Below are positions 10,491 to 23,880 of a stretch of DNA of 64,000 nucleotides, piece by piece. Where the stretch lies: positions 38,721,001-38,785,000 of the forward strand of contig CM074855.1 of NCBI GenBank assembly GCA_037501455.1, read 5' to 3'. The notes beneath the pieces are model-generated. The model saw only the letters and a list, made by a program, of their open reading frames with translations. It did not search any database and was not told the DNA's origin. Numbering within the stretch: the first letter of the stretch is position 1; every line of letters starts with the position of its first letter. Made by a program: the position numbers and the translations under genes. The stretch comes from Lantana camara (lineage: Eukaryota > Streptophyta > Magnoliopsida > Lamiales > Verbenaceae).

Positions 10491-13443
10491 TGTAGCACCC
10501 GAGCGCAAGGTACCACATCCCCCACACCATGACCCGACCCGTATATGAAATGGACGATCCATACCCGAGCCAAGTCACGGCGAACGGGGACACACACACC
10601 GCTAAGCCAGGCGGGACTAGCCTATCACTTAAACCCCAAAACCACAACAACCAAAGTAGCAGAGTACAGAAGAGCGGAAGCAATAAGTCATATATCATAG
10701 ATTGAGCTATATGCTCTAGGTACCAACAGTTATTCCATATATTGAGCTCTATGCTCTAGGTACCAACAATTAAATTCATGGGAGTTAAAAACCCAATACC
10801 ATTACGCTCCAAATCAAAAGACAACATTCTCTTGCCATCACGGCCCAAAACAACATTCATATACAATTACCAAAAGTACGAGTATGCAAGTGTAACATCA
10901 AAACATGAGAGCTAGAAACGAATGCAAGACCTACGACTCGCATTCCCGCCTAACTCCCTTGACACCTACACAAAACAGTTGAAAACCAAACGGGTTCAGT
11001 CCAAAGGGGACTGGTGGGTATAAAACAGGGTATAAATGGAATATATGACGGTAATTAAACAATCACATGCAAGCTATAATCCCAAGTGAGGTTTTAAAGA
11101 ATTTCCCAAGTGGGTGAAATAAAATCATCAAAAGGGATTATAACGAATCATTAACATTAGGTCATTATTGGCCCGGCGAGTGGGCGTGTATTATCTCCAA
11201 CCAACACCTTGTGTAAAACATTTAAACATTCTTTCATTCATTCGGTTCATGCATTCATTCTTTTGTGCACAATCATTAACATTTACACCTTCTTCCTCCG
11301 GTTTGGTGACGGGCTTGCAAGACCCGACCACCCATTCATTGACCAAAAGGGGTTACATGACTCTCCAGATGGTGCTCAGCGTCCATTCCTCGCTAACTCC
11401 TAACGAGGTCCGGTTACGCCGTTAATTGGTGGAACTAATGTGAGGGATCACCATCGGCCCATGCCTCCCCGGATAGCCACTCACACTAAGTCCCTGGGCC
11501 TCATTCGTGCATAACATTCATTCTTTCTTTTCTCGCCAAAACATTTGGTAGGATTTAGAAATTAAGGCGTTACGTTGCAAACATTTACTCTTTGAAAATG
11601 ACTCTGTATATATATATATACACTTTGGTAGAAAACTTTTCACGTTAAAGGTATTTATAGGGTCATATAGCTAAGTAGAAGAAAAACCCACCTCGAACGG
11701 CAAAACAAGAACACACGAGCCTCACTGACCGGCCTCGTCTCCAAAGGAATCAAAATCTGTGCAAGACAGGTGAGGTGAGACTCAATATGACCAAATAAGA
11801 CGCTCGGCAGTGCAATGGTTATGATATGCACTCATAAAAAAAAGTAATGACATGTTCATGTGCACTATTAATGTCAGAAGGTATACAACCGTTCATAACT
11901 ATCATGCTTGCATTCTTGCATTATATAACAATCATAACATAGCTTAAATGAAGTCACGTTCAATATCATCCACAAATACGAGCCACGCAAGCAATTCAAG
12001 CAAGAAAAGAGACTTCTCAAGGCTGCCAATTCAAATGACACGGCCGTGTTGAGTTTCAAAGGGAAATGGACACGGCCGTGTCCAAGGTTTAAAAATCAAA
12101 AAATTCAAAGTCGAGGGCCTGACACGGCCGTGTTGAGTTTTCAAAGGATTTGGACACGGCCGTGTCCGAGATTAAAATCAGAAAAAAACAAAGTCGAGAG
12201 CCCAACACGGCCGTGTCCATTTTCAGTTCAAAGCTGACACGGCCGTGTCAGCTCATCGTTTTGAAAGAAATAACAGAGCATCAGCTCTGTTACGCGAGGG
12301 AAAAGCTTTGCAAAACAGGGCAGCCACCAAGAAGCTCCCAACCCACACTTAGACATGCCTTCAAGCCACAAAACTCATGCAAATCATGCAATTCATTCAT
12401 ATAGATATCAATTCAAGTTCAAAGTTGGCAAAAGATCAATCAATATCAAGCTTTCATCCATGGAAGCTTCAAGCTTCAAAAATGGCAAGTCATGTTATAC
12501 ACTCCCAACATAAAATCTAAGCATAAGGAAATGATAAGGAAGTTTCAATCATCATCTTTCATGCATCAAACCTCACTTTAAACCAAGGAAAAACATGGAA
12601 CCAAGAATTCATATCATTTATTCATTTTCAAGCTTTTTCTTCATGCCACATGATTCTCCAACTTAAATCAAGATACAATCGGGAGAAAATGGAGAGGAGA
12701 ACAAGGAGAAAACAATACATATCCTACCTTGGAAGAAGATGAAGGATTGGATGATCTTGAGCTCAAAGTTGGTTTGATCAAAACAAGGGTTTCTTGGCTT
12801 CTCTTCCTTGCTCTTGCCTTGGCTGATTTGATCGATCAAAATGGGAAGAAAAGGGTAGGAAATGCTGATATCTAACAAGGAAATGGGTAGGGTACGGGTT
12901 GGTCCAAGTCCGGTTCGTTTAAGAAAAGGTTCAAACAAGTTATAAAATCGGGTTATGAAACGGTTCGTTGTCAAAGGTTTAAATGATACCGAAAAGATAC
13001 AAGGTCAAGTTCAAAGGATAGGTAACGTCGAAACAAGTTCAACGCCGATTATGGATCTCGATTTCGAGGTTCGGAGCTCAAGATATCGCGAAAACCGTTC
13101 AGGGTTGCCTATTATACAAATAGGTCCCTCAACTTTCAAAAAGTGGCAATTAAGCCCAAGCTCAATTTCCAATTGAGTCCAAAACATTCAAATATCTAAC
13201 AATCAAGCCCACGGATTACACGGAACACGTAATTTCATTCAATTAACACCACATTCACAGAATTCACATTTTCACAAATCCGATCACATATTCACAGCTC
13301 ATATAGACAATCATAAGCAATTTTAAACAAATAAATCAAATTATAAACAAATTCAATTAACAAATCAAAATATAAAATCATATAATTAAATATAAATACG
13401 CACGTAACACTTACCTGCACGTGTGAAAACTCGGGGCATCACA
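10491..13443 (-). repeat. 5' LTR of element F
   Basis: Starts TGTAGCACCCG and ends GGCATCACA, followed by the TSD AACAG. It is the longer LTR and keeps the roughly 97-bp stretch (about 12827-12923) missing from the other copy. It would carry the promoter for the minus-strand transcript. Confidence 0.95.
12038..12252. repeat. Six-dyad palindrome array, F 5' LTR
   Basis: Counterpart of the 4431-4645 array, with the same six palindromes and the same 32-bp within-pair step. It ends in the same 20-bp palindrome (12233-12252). The arms have stayed symmetric in both LTR copies. Confidence 0.95.
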
Positions 13444-14641
13444 AACAGAGTCGGAGTCTTACCAGAATCCGAGGCATCACAAGGTCCAAGACCAAGTGCA
13501 TATCATATCCAGAGGCATATCATATCAGAGGCATAACATATTTATAAGTGTACCCATACGTATATCATACTCATAGCATATCCATGATCATAATTCTAGC
13601 ATACCCATAATCTAACATAATCATACCTTATTCGTATACCCAACATGTCCGTAATTATATTTCTATTCATGTCTGTAACATAATCATAACTCTAACATAT
13701 TCCTAGCATACACTTAAGACTATGTGTTCATACCATAGTCATACTTACTAGCAGAACCTAACATAGCGCGTATCAAACCAAGCATAATATATCCTAACTT
13801 GAAGCATAACATATTCATAGTTCCCATATATATACGTATACGTAAGGCTTATTTCACATGTATACATAACGGTCACATATCTTTAGGGTTTAACTATAAC
13901 CTAACCTCACCTTACACAACCGGGTAAACAGGGGATAAAACCGATGCCTACGAAGCAACCTCGTCACCAACGGGATATCCCTCTGAACAAGACAAACATC
14001 AAAGACATACTTAGACTCAAAATGAACCATATAAACGCTCGGCAAATGCATATGAATGCGAATGATGCGATGAAAGTCACAAACGTTCAAACTTACACAC
14101 ATTAAATCAATTTCCACGTTATCATATCAAAAACACATAAATCGAACTCATAACACATCATATAATAGCATATCAAAAGCATACACGAAGTAAAATACAT
14201 AAGGAAGCAAAAGATATACAGGAAGCAACAAGGATAATATTTGGAGCATATAAGTTCATATCTTGCATATATGCATCGAAATTCCATAAACGGCAAGTAA
14301 ACTAAACACATAGCATGTTAAATAATCACATAATATATCACTTTATATCATAACACATGCATATTCAAGTTTAAATCACATAAGCAAGGCAAGAGATGCA
14401 AGGAGATATCACACATGGCACTTAAACGCATATCCATTCAAGTCACACTTACACTTATTAAATGAAGTCATAAAATTAGAATGAATAACCAAACATATCA
14501 TATAGTCACATATTAACATGTTGGGAACATAATTAGGGTGGGAGAAAATGAATAAAATTGAAAACGAAGTAAGAAACGAATAACAAAACGAAACCGAGCA
14601 CACAAGATCACATCACACGAACAACCACACAAACAGGAAGG

Positions 14642-14766
14642 GGTAACGGGGGTTACCAACCCTTAGGCAAAAAGAGGTAACCCCCATTAAGGGAGGTAGG
14701 AGCCACGCCTGGAGGGAGTAACGGGTGTTACTCCCTTCCTACACCAAAACCTTAACGGGCGTTAAC
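14642..14766. repeat. Four-dyad array (GTAAC-N4-GTTAC type) in LTR Y
   Basis: Dyads: GGTAAC-GGGG-GTTACC (14642-14657), GGTAAC-CCCC-ATTA (14676-14689), GGGAGTAAC-GGGT-GTTACTCCC (14714-14735) and TTAAC-GGGC-GTTAA (14752-14765). Centres are 34, 41 and 34 bp apart, so again two pairs with a fixed internal step. Arm sequence is unrelated to the F and C arrays. Confidence 0.8.
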
Positions 14767-16077
14767 CCGTTCTCTTCTCCAAACCGAGAGCATCCATGGC
14801 TGCTCTCCCCTGCACCACAACAACAACACACAGCAGCAACAAAGGAAGCAAGAAGGCAGAAACAAATAAGCAACAAAAGGTCCAAGAATCATCACAAAAT
14901 CAAGCTCCAAACATCAAACACCAACCGGCAAGAAATTCATCAAAATTCGCAATCCCTAACTATTCACCACATGAATATAAGCATGCTCATATCACCATGA
15001 AATTCAGCATTTGAGCACATAAAGAAAGAGTAGAAGAAGGAGATCAAACTTCCGAACTTACCTTTCAAATTTGAGACGAATCAGAGGTGTATGGAGCAAG
15101 AACTTGGCAAGGTTAATAGTACAAAATCCCCTTTTCTCTCTCTCTCGGTTGCTGCTTCTTTTCTTCTTTTTCCCTTAGCTAAAATGAAATAAGAGACCAA
15201 TGTGGTGGAAAAGGTTAATTTAGGGTCATAAGGGTTCAAATATGGGGTGATTCAGTTAAGAAACGGGCCGGATATAAGGAAAACGGGCGAAGGTGGCGAA
15301 TTTATCGCACGGTCACGGTTCAGGCAAAATTCAGAGGTTCGAACGGGCTTAGAAAAATATAAGGTTGGGTTTCTTGGCTTCTTTTCTTCATTATGAGTGT
15401 GACGCTCCTTCCAGAATTCGAATCCGAATTCCCGATCTCCAGTTACGCCCTCCGGAACCCAAGGTACGCTAAAACGCGTTAGGCCCTCGAGTCCCTCAAA
15501 AGTTAAAACGGTTTAAGAACCGTATCAAAAAAACTCCAAATTAAGAAACGAGCACATAAACACGTTTATAAATCACATAATTCAAGTATAGTAAGTTGTT
15601 ACAAAAATCGAAATTAAAAATCGAGTTAAACGAATTAAAAACGAATGAAAAAGGTTTAAAACGTTTAAAATTTTAAACATAAAGCATATAACAAATATTC
15701 AAATATTCAAATAAATCATATAATTGCATATTTAATTAATTTAAATGCGCACTTAGCATACTTGTGGCGTCATACTTGAAAGGCCGAAGAGTCGGGATGT
15801 TACACATATGGTTCTCACAATTAGGAATAATAAATCACTTAAACATGCTCGAGGAAATTAATCACATAATTCACGAAATCAAATCCACAAGAGAAGGAAT
15901 TTAGGAGTAAATAATCTACAAGAAGTTCAATTAAATAAACCAAATTACGCTAGAACAACGAAAAAGAATTAAATAAATCCTAAATCTCAAAACTCACAAG
16001 CGTGGTGCGCGTACCTATACGGTCAAAAAGTCGGGGTGTCACAACCTCCTCCCCTTAAAAGAAACTGGTCCCCAGAT

Positions 16078-18171
16078 TCACTGCCCGCTTGGAAACAATT
16101 TCAGATAAAATCTTTTCATTTTGTCCTCTGCTTCCCAAGTAGCTTCTTCAGTTTTGTAACTTTTCCATAAAACCTTAACCAAGGGAATACGCCGGTTTCT
16201 TAACTCTTGAAATTTCCGATCTAACATCTTAACCGGCTTTTGGACAAAAGTTAAATCTGGATCAACTTCTGCTTCTTCAAGGGGAAGAATCTCTGAATCA
16301 TTGAGATAGTATTTCCTCAACTGAGACATGTGGAAGACATTGTGAATCTCGATTAGATTTAGCGGTAGGTCCAGTCAGTAAGCAACTTCTCCGACTTTCT
16401 CAAGAATCTCGAAAGGACCTACGTAACGAGGGTTCAACTTCGCTCCTTGGCCAATTCTTGCAAAACCTTTGCGAGGAGATGCTCTCAAGAATACACGATC
16501 ACCAACCTCAAACTCGAGTTTCCTTCTACGGCGATCGGCATAACTCTTCTTTCGATCTTGGGCGGCTTTCATATGTTGCCTTATCATCTGAACTTTTTCA
16601 ACCGCATCTTGAGTGGCTGCCGAGAGTTTAGTCTTTCTAACCTCTCTCTGAACACCCTCTTGTTTCGACCATCTCCACTCTTCAAGGTCAAAGAACAATG
16701 GTGATTGACATTTTCGTCCACACAAGATCTCATAAGGGGCTACATTGATCGAGGCTTGGTAGCTATTATTGTAAGCAAACTCAATTAGGTGCAAGTGTTC
16801 ATCCCACTTAGTTTGGAAATCCAATGCACAAGCCCGAAGCATATCCTCCAAATACTAAATCAACCTCTCCAATTGCCCATCTGTTTGGGGATGCGAAGCC
16901 GTGCTGAACTTAAGCTTAGTACCCAACCTCTTCTGAAGTTCTTGCCAAAACTTGGAAGTGAATCTCGGATCTCTGTCGGAAATAATACTGAGAGGAGTGC
17001 CATGAAGTCTAACTATTTCTCGAACATACTTATCTGCAAGCTTACTTATCTTATCCGTCATCCGAACTGCAAGGAATTATGCTAACTTGGTTAACCGATC
17101 AACTATCACCCAAATTCCATCAAGTCCACCCTTAGCCTTGGGTAATCTAGACACGAAATCTATGGTGACTTGTTCCCACTTCCATTCCGGAATAGGTAAA
17201 GGTTGTAATAAGCCTCCGAGCTTTTGATGTTCCGCTTTTACCATTTGGCACGTCCTACAATGCTTTACAAACTCAGCCACATCTTTCTTCAAACCATTCC
17301 ACCAATAGAACTTCTTCAAGTCTCGATACATCTTTGTACCCCCTGCGTGGATAGAGTGGCTCGATCTATGAGCTTCTTCAAGGATTACCCTTTTGACTCC
17401 TCGGGGTACACAAACCCTAGTCTTAAATCTCAATAATCTTGTGTCATCAAAACTAAACGGACACTCTGGATCATTTCGGGCCTTCAACGCCAACCTCTGA
17501 ATCTCAGGATCGGTAGCTTGAGCTTCCTAAAATCTTTATCTCAACTCGGGTTGTACGGTGATATTAGCTAAATGGGCCCTCAACACTATTGGCTCAAGTC
17601 TTTCTCCCGAATCAAATTCTAAAGCAGATACGCTAGCCTTCCTGTTCAACGCATCCGTGACCACATTCGCTTTACCCGGATGGTAGTGGATGGTACAATC
17701 ATAGTCTTCAAGAAATTCCATCCGACGCCTTTGCCTCATATTCAAATCCTTCCGAGTGAATATGTACTTGAGGCTCTTGTGGTCGGAAAAGATCTCAAAA
17801 GTAACCCCGTAAAGATAATGACACCACTTAGCCAAAGCGAAAACCACGGCGGGTAACTCGAGATCATGAGTGGGGTACTTCTTTTCTTGGTCTTTTAGCT
17901 TTCTCAAGACATAAGCTATTACTCGACCATTCTAAATGAGGACACAACCCAGGCCTTCCTTCGAGGCATCAGTATACACACCATATCCTTCAGAACCCTC
18001 GGGTGGGGCTAACACTGGAGTAGAAGTCAACTTCTCTTCCAAGACTTGAAAACTTGCCTCGCATGCCTCATCCCACTCGAACTTTACCTCCTTCTTAGTT
18101 AGTCGTATCAAAGAAACAGCGATCTTGGAGAAATCCTTCACAAATCTTCGGTAGTATCCCACTACACCCAA
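16078..18171 (-). pseudogene. Decayed pol of element X (RT end to integrase and chromodomain)
   Basis: Segments on the minus strand match F pol in order: [13 protein letters not shown] (RT end), [14 protein letters not shown] (RNase H), YPTHDLEL and [12 protein letters not shown], the integrase finger (EEAHRSSHSIHAGG, HCRTCQMVK), the core ([22 protein letters not shown]), and the tail (ILEKVGE, LVKVLWKSYKTEEATWE). Stop codons and frameshifts separate them, for example near 16375, 16857, 17065, 17530 and 17930. It is not functional. The sequence stops abruptly upstream of GVVGYYRRF, where it joins LTR sequence. Confidence 0.9.
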
Positions 18172-18197
18172 GGCAAGTATAGAGTTCATGTGAGCCA

Positions 18198-18251
18198 TAA
18201 TTCCATATAAAGTTTTATAATAAACAAGTATAGAGTCATTATATGGAATTA
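18198..18251. repeat. Perfect 13-bp inverted repeat at a deletion junction
   Basis: TAATTCCATATAA (18198-18210) and TTATATGGAATTA (18239-18251) are exact reverse complements, 28 bp apart. They lie between the broken pol and the LTR text of X. A nearby direct repeat, CAAGTATAGAGT, occurs on each side. It looks like filler DNA or a template-switch scar left when the deletion was repaired. Confidence 0.85.
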
Positions 18252-19388
18252 CAACAATCAATTCATTTCAAGGCAAGTGATCAAGTGGCTCGGCGAGTGA
18301 GAAATCTCCAACCTTTCTCCTTTAGTGTACAAGGTAATTATTAAGTGATCACACAATTATTAAGTTTCAATTGTTATAGAATCAGGTTCAAGTGCACAGG
18401 TACTCCTTTTTTCTCCGGGTTGGTGGTTCGGGTAGCTAGCCCTTACCACCCAGGACAAGGTGATCAATGGGTATATGAATCCCATCGGTCCATCAAACCT
18501 CCTGATGGACGTCCGGGCTGCTCCAAAAATGGTGGGACTTATGCAAGATGTGACCGTCAGCCCTTGGGTTCCCGGTTCCCTCAATACACAAGCCCCTGGA
18601 CCCTAGGAAGGGTAACAATCTCACCAAAACAGGATAGGATCAGGATTTCAGGTGCCTTTTTAAAACATTGATCATTTGAAACCATATATATATATATATA
18701 TGTTTTGGCCAAATCCACACATAAAAGGGTCGTACGGTTGATATTATATATCTTGACAATTCCTCACCTGTACCGAAACCAAAAAGAGGTAAACAGACTC
18801 CCCGGACCCTACTCGCCAGGCTCGACATCCTCCTGAGAACTCTCTGGGCAAGAAAAACAGGATTCTAGTGAGACTCGACTCAAAATGAACCAAGTACGAC
18901 GCACGGCACAGAATAAGTATGGAATGACAGGATGATAAGGTTAAGTTATATCATGAACAAGTTCTTGTGCACAATTAATGTTCCACTCATGCTTTAATAA
19001 GAATTGGATTATAATAAAGTATAAATCAAAGTAGTGGTTAACATGTGATTGACCAATTGTATCACACGTTAAACACGTAAATAATGCTCGAATAAAACAT
19101 AAACGAAACAAAGTCAATTACGGTCATAATCTTTATGGGATTCCCAAAGCTCTAAATTGAAAATAGACCGTGAGGAATCGAAGAATTATAGATGAATCTA
19201 CAAAAAGAATTTCATTATGTAAACCGAAAACTGAATATTGCTATCCTAAGAAATGCTCAAATGGTATCGCGTTTCAAATTAACGAGTTTTTATCTCTCGA
19301 ATATCCAACTCACCAATTAATTCTTTATAGCATCCAAGGGGATAGATAACATAGTTTTACAATTACGTATATTGCTTTTATCTGATAA

Positions 19389-19658
<270 letters not shown>

Positions 19659-19660
19659 TA

Positions 19661-19780
19661 GGGAGTAAAGGGTGTTACTCCCCTCTAGTAGAAATGGGGT
19701 GACAGCCGTTAACAGAGGCAGGCCCTTTATCTCTTGGAAAAGATTACCTCCCTGCAGTACAAAGCTGGCAATGGGCGTTA
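19661..19780. repeat. Degraded dyad array in X 5' LTR
   Basis: GGGAGTAAA-GGGT-GTTACTCCC (19661-19682) is followed by GTGAC-AGCC-GTTAAC. The two centres are 34 bp apart, as in LTR Y. A third weak copy (AAT-GGGC-GTTAA) lies near 19775. The arm type is shared with Y. Confidence 0.6.
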
Positions 19781-20849
19781 ATCGAGGCAGGCGTCCAAAG
19801 TCTCAAAAAGCATGGATGTAACGCCTTCAGTCTAAAATGGGATAATTATTACCCCTGGCAGAAACAGATCCCCTGTTTTCTTTTCTTCACGTAGCAACGA
19901 ACCACAAACCCAACAACAAGCTATACACTATCTAAATCAAGGAACTCACTAAAACACTCAGGAAAACATGTATATAGTTCATATGCATCAATTAGGCATC
20001 AATTAATCCATGGAAACATGTAGAGATTCATCAAAATCCACATATAAAACCCCAAAATGTCAAATGATCCACCATGTCCCAAATTCCATGAACTCAAGTT
20101 ATATATGCAAGAAACCAACTAAAATCACCATGCATGCTTCATATTACTTCAAGGACTAGAATTAAACTATAAGCCCTAACATAATCTCCAAGTTTCATCA
20201 AGCACATATATGTAAACTCACCTTGAATGGGAGAAAAGATGAAGGGGAAGGAGAAGAGATGATTTAGAGATGGATTTCTTGAAGAAAATGGAAAGAAAAA
20301 CTTGGTTCTTCTTGTCTTGCATGGATCAACCAAAAGGAGAAGGAAAGATGGAGGGGTTTGATGTCTCTTGTTCTTTTAAAAGAGATGAAGAAATGTGCAC
20401 TTGTGTATGTGTGGGTGTATATATCGAAATATGTAGGTGAAGAGGAAGGGAAATTGCCACTTAGTTCTCCAAAAATTTAAATGTATGCATTGTGGTATGT
20501 AATTTACAAAATTTACAATTAGATCCATATCCAATTATCAATTAAGTCCAAGAAGTTCATAAAGTTATAAATAAGCCAAGTAAGCATATGGTTCTCACAA
20601 TTAGAAATAATATATCACTTAAACATTCCCGGGGAAATTAAACACATAATTCACGAAATCAAATCCACAAGAGAAGGAATTTAGGAGTAAATAATCCACA
20701 AGAAGTTCAATTAAAATAAACCAAATTGCGCAATTAGAACAAGGAAAAGGAATTAAATAAATCCTAAATCTCAAAACTCACACACGTGGCGTACGTACCT
20801 GTACGGTCAAGAAGTCGGGGTGCCACAGTATTGGTAATTGATTAAGCTG

Positions 20850-21450
20850 CTCTTTGATTTTAGTAAAAGCTTGTTCGGCTTCGCCATCCTAACGAAAACC
20901 CTTTTGCCCCAAAATTCTGAAGAATGGTTGCCCCTTCTCTGCTGATTTAGGTAAGAAATCGTCGTGAACCAACCTGTAAGTATTTGTACTTTCTTGGTAG
21001 TTCGCGATGACCTTATCGTCTCTATTGCTAATATTTTTTAAGGGTTGACTTCGATCTCCCTTTCTGTCACCAAATATCCCAAAAACTTGCTTCCTTTAAC
21101 TCCGAACGCACATTTTGTAGGATTCAACTTTAACTTGTACCGCCTTAGCGTGTCAAACGTCGCTTCTAAGTCTGCAATATGGTTGCTGGCCTCCGACTCT
21201 TTGTTAACGTGTCATCAACGTATATCTCCATATTTTTTCCAATTTGATCTTTGAACATCTTATCCATCATTCGCTGATAAGTAGCTCCTGTATTTTTTAG
21301 TCCAAAAGGCATAACAACATAACAGTATGTGCCAAAAGATGTTATAAAACTTACCCTTTTTTTATCCTCCTTTGCGAGTGGGATTTGGTTGTACCCCTGT
21401 GCTGCATCCACCATGCTTAACAATTCATATCTTGCTTTAGAGTCCACCAA
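20850..21450 (-). pseudogene. RT and start of RNase H region, Tat-lineage element
   Basis: The core RT runs from LLSMVDAAQGYNQIPLAKED through VVMPFGLKNTGATYQRMMD to EIYVDDTLTKSRR, keeping both Asp residues of the YVDD box. Farther along (towards 20850) the text still resembles the RT thumb and connection (EAEQAFTKIKEQLNQLP), but in other frames. Upstream, 21450-21900, is degraded protease-RT linker. Confidence 0.85.
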
Positions 21451-22120
21451 TTGATCTATTCACGATAATAGATAATGATCCTTTGGGTATGCTTTGTTCA
21501 AATACTTAAAGTCAATACATGCTCGTCATTTTCCACCCGGCTTGGGTACGAGCACTATATTAGAAACCCACTCGAGAAAGTATATCTCCTTGATGTGTCC
21601 AACTCCTAATAATTTCTCAACTTCATTCCGAAAGATGGCATCCTTCGTTGCTCTGAAATCTCTTTTCTTTTGATTATTAGCTTGGTGTCCTCCTTTATAT
21701 GCAACCGATGTTCGGTTGTTGAGGGATCCACTCCGACCAACTCATTCGTCGAAAATGTGAACACATCTACATTTTTCTGTGGAGCACCAATGTCCTGTTT
21801 TACTCCTTCATCCAGCTCCGATCCTATTCGCGTGAGAGTTTTCTTCTGCCCTGGTATTAGCTCCACATTCATTGATTCCCCTTCTGGCTCGAGTTGCACA
21901 TCCTCTTCATCTGCTTTTCTTTTCGCTCCCCCATTATGAGTTATTTTATTATTCCTATTTGGCTCACCTTGCCTCGCCTCTTTTCCTTTCGAATTTCTTC
22001 AACATAACACCTTCTCTCCACGATCTGGTCCCCTCGCACCTCTCATGCGCTTCCTCCTACTGGATATTTTATCTTCAGGTGATACGGAGAGGCTATTGCT
22101 TCAAAAAAGCTTAACGAAGG

Positions 22121-22396
22121 TCATCCCAGAATGACATTATACGAGGAGGGTGCATCTACGATGAGAAAGCGCACCTGTCTTATCTTTGCGTACCTTTCTT
22201 TTCCCATAGTCAGAGGTTGTGATATCAGGCCCATGGGTTCCACCATTTCGCTACCGAAACCATTTAGCAAAGTGTTGAATACTTCTAATTTTATCTTCCC
22301 TAAGTCCATTTGTTTGAAAGTGCTTAAGAAAATGATATCTACCGAACTCCCACCGTCTACAAAGACCCTCGAGACTTGATGATAAGCTATAACCAC
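22121..22396 (-). pseudogene. Retroviral-type aspartic protease fragment, Tat-lineage element
   Basis: VSRVFVDGGSSVDIIFLSTF contains the D-G-S type active site usual in Tat elements. VRFLIVDAPSSYNVILG is the typical C-terminal half. The fragment is open for 91 codons but flanked by breaks. Confidence 0.85.
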
Positions 22397-22852
22397 TGTG
22401 ATGACTAACGCATCATTGTGAGGCTACTGAATTCCTTCCAATCTTCTGGCCCAAACAAGAGGGATGGTCCTCCTTGCGGATGTATGTGCAACACTTCATT
22501 ATTTGTACTCGTCCAAACATACTTCTTGTGGGCTCTTTGAGAGTCCCCGTCGGTTGGCCCACCTACTATCATCTGTATTACGCCCTTTACTTGATGTTCT
22601 TCTAGGTGTTGTTCGTTTTCTATCTTTCTTCGTTGCCACATTTGAAAATCGCCTTCTTTACTTAGTTGTATTTTATCAGCAATAAGCTCTTTGATCTTCC
22701 CATGGCGAACTAAGCGCTCGATCTCATCCTTCAAATACCTACATCTTGTTGTTTGATCTTCATATTCATTGTGGTATTCACAGAACCACTCAGACTGGGG
22801 CTTCTAAGGAGTCTCTGATCTGGTCCTAGGCCAACAAAGCCCCTCAATTTGC

Positions 22853-23756
22853 TTACCTCGCTGGCATCCCTTCTCTCCTCATCCAATTTTCCATATTGAT
22901 GAACTGCCCTACTGGTCGCTCCCGAGTTACTTCTTCCACTGTGGTTCTTCGGGCGGTCAACATTTCTTCTAAGTTCACATATTTTCCAACTCGTTTGAGG
23001 AGTTTGTCAAAATCCTGAACTTGATCTAGCACTAAAGAATGGAAAAACTCCCCTCCTGACAAGCCTTGTGTGAACACGCTGACTTTTACTTCGATGGGAG
23101 CGAACGGTACATCCAGGGCCTCTCTATTGAATCTCTGAACATATGCCCTCAAGGATTCTCCTGCGCCTTGCTTCATTGCGAAAAGGCTAAGTGAGGTTTT
23201 CATATAATGCAGGGAGCTATCAAACTTGGTTTTGGATTAATTTGTAGAAATCTTCGAAACCATTGATGACGTTTGGTGGTAATAGAGTGAACCACCTTCA
23301 GGCCGGTCCTCGTAAAGTTGTGAGGAACACCCTGCATTTGATTCCGTCTGACAGCTCATGTAACATGGCCACAAGTTTGAACTCGGTTACATGCTCGGCT
23401 GGATCTCTTGTTCCATCATAAGTTGCTACATTCACCGATCGAAAGTCTCGTGGTAAATCTTCCTCCAAAATTTCTTGGATAAAAGGACTTCCTCTTTTAT
23501 TTCATCGTCTGGCCTTCCAAACTTTTCTTCCGCAATAACATCATCTTCCAAATTGTGTGTTACAGTTCTTCCACAATTTACGCCTTCCTCTTCCATAAGA
23601 CTCCTCATGGTTTGAAACATTTGGAGTACACATCTTAACCAGTTCCCTCAAGCTAGGGTTTTCACCCTTCTCTACATTACAATTCGTATTAGGGTTTGGA
23701 GGTGTTGTCAAATGCCCATTTCTGCCATTAGGATTTTTATCGGTCACACTCACCAC
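22853..23756 (-). pseudogene. Gag remnant, Tat-lineage element
   Basis: The segment LFAMKQGAGESLRAYVQRFN followed by FTQGLSGGEFFHSL resembles the capsid region of plant Tat/Retand Gag. An upstream low-complexity Gag N terminus (23432-23756) is in broken frames. Confidence 0.75.
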
Positions 23757-23880
23757 CCTTTCTAGACGAGGCTAGGTTGTTCAACTGCCGCACTCTTCTC
23801 TTTAGTGCTCAGTTTTTCCGACAAGACATGTTTATGACCATCACCACCTTATCCCTCGCCTGAGCCCCCATCTCCTGTGT

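Larger units (their letters stand above)
2883..13443 (-). mobile_element. Full-length chromovirus (Ty3/gypsy, Tekay/Del-like) 'F'
   Basis: Two long LTRs (2858 and 2953 bp) begin TGTAGCACCCG and end in CACA. They flank gag and pol on the minus strand. The same 5 bp, AACAG, sit at 2878-2882 and 13444-13448, an exact target-site duplication. The primer-binding site matches initiator tRNA-Met and a polypurine tract adjoins the 3' LTR. The length difference between LTRs is mainly one deletion of about 97 bp in the low-coordinate LTR near 5217. Gag has two nonsense codons and a frameshift, and the RT catalytic motif is altered, so the copy is probably immobile on its own. A chromodomain-like tail on integrase places it among chromoviruses. 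Confidence 0.95.
2163..15804 (-). mobile_element. Minus-oriented gypsy LTR 'Y', split by element F
   Basis: Present as 2163-2882 and 13449-15804, separated by F. The two parts join across the AACAG target site. Landmarks in minus orientation are the TCAGTC/GACTGA hairpin at about 2473-2490, GCCTAGC/GCTAGGC pairing arms, a GGTGAGGTTAGG donor-like site near 13900, and a terminus ATGTTACA at 15804. The following CATAT is the likely TSD, but the LTR start is off-window or hidden by Z. Y is inserted in the 3' LTR of element X, because 15805 onward matches 20584 onward. A solo LTR is most likely, but a full element cannot be excluded. Confidence 0.75.
20828..23880 (-). mobile_element. Tat-lineage Ty3/gypsy remnant (gag-PR-RT)
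   Basis: Minus-strand remnants read in the order gag, protease, RT, start of RNase H. The RT sequence (MVDAAQGYNQI, SFGTYCYVVMPFGLKNTGAT, YVDDTLTKS) is typical of Tat/Retand/Ogre elements and clearly unlike F. The element is cut at 20827 by element X; the rest would lie left of the window. No LTR is recognisable at the 23.9-kb end. Many stops and frameshifts show it is old. Confidence 0.85.
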
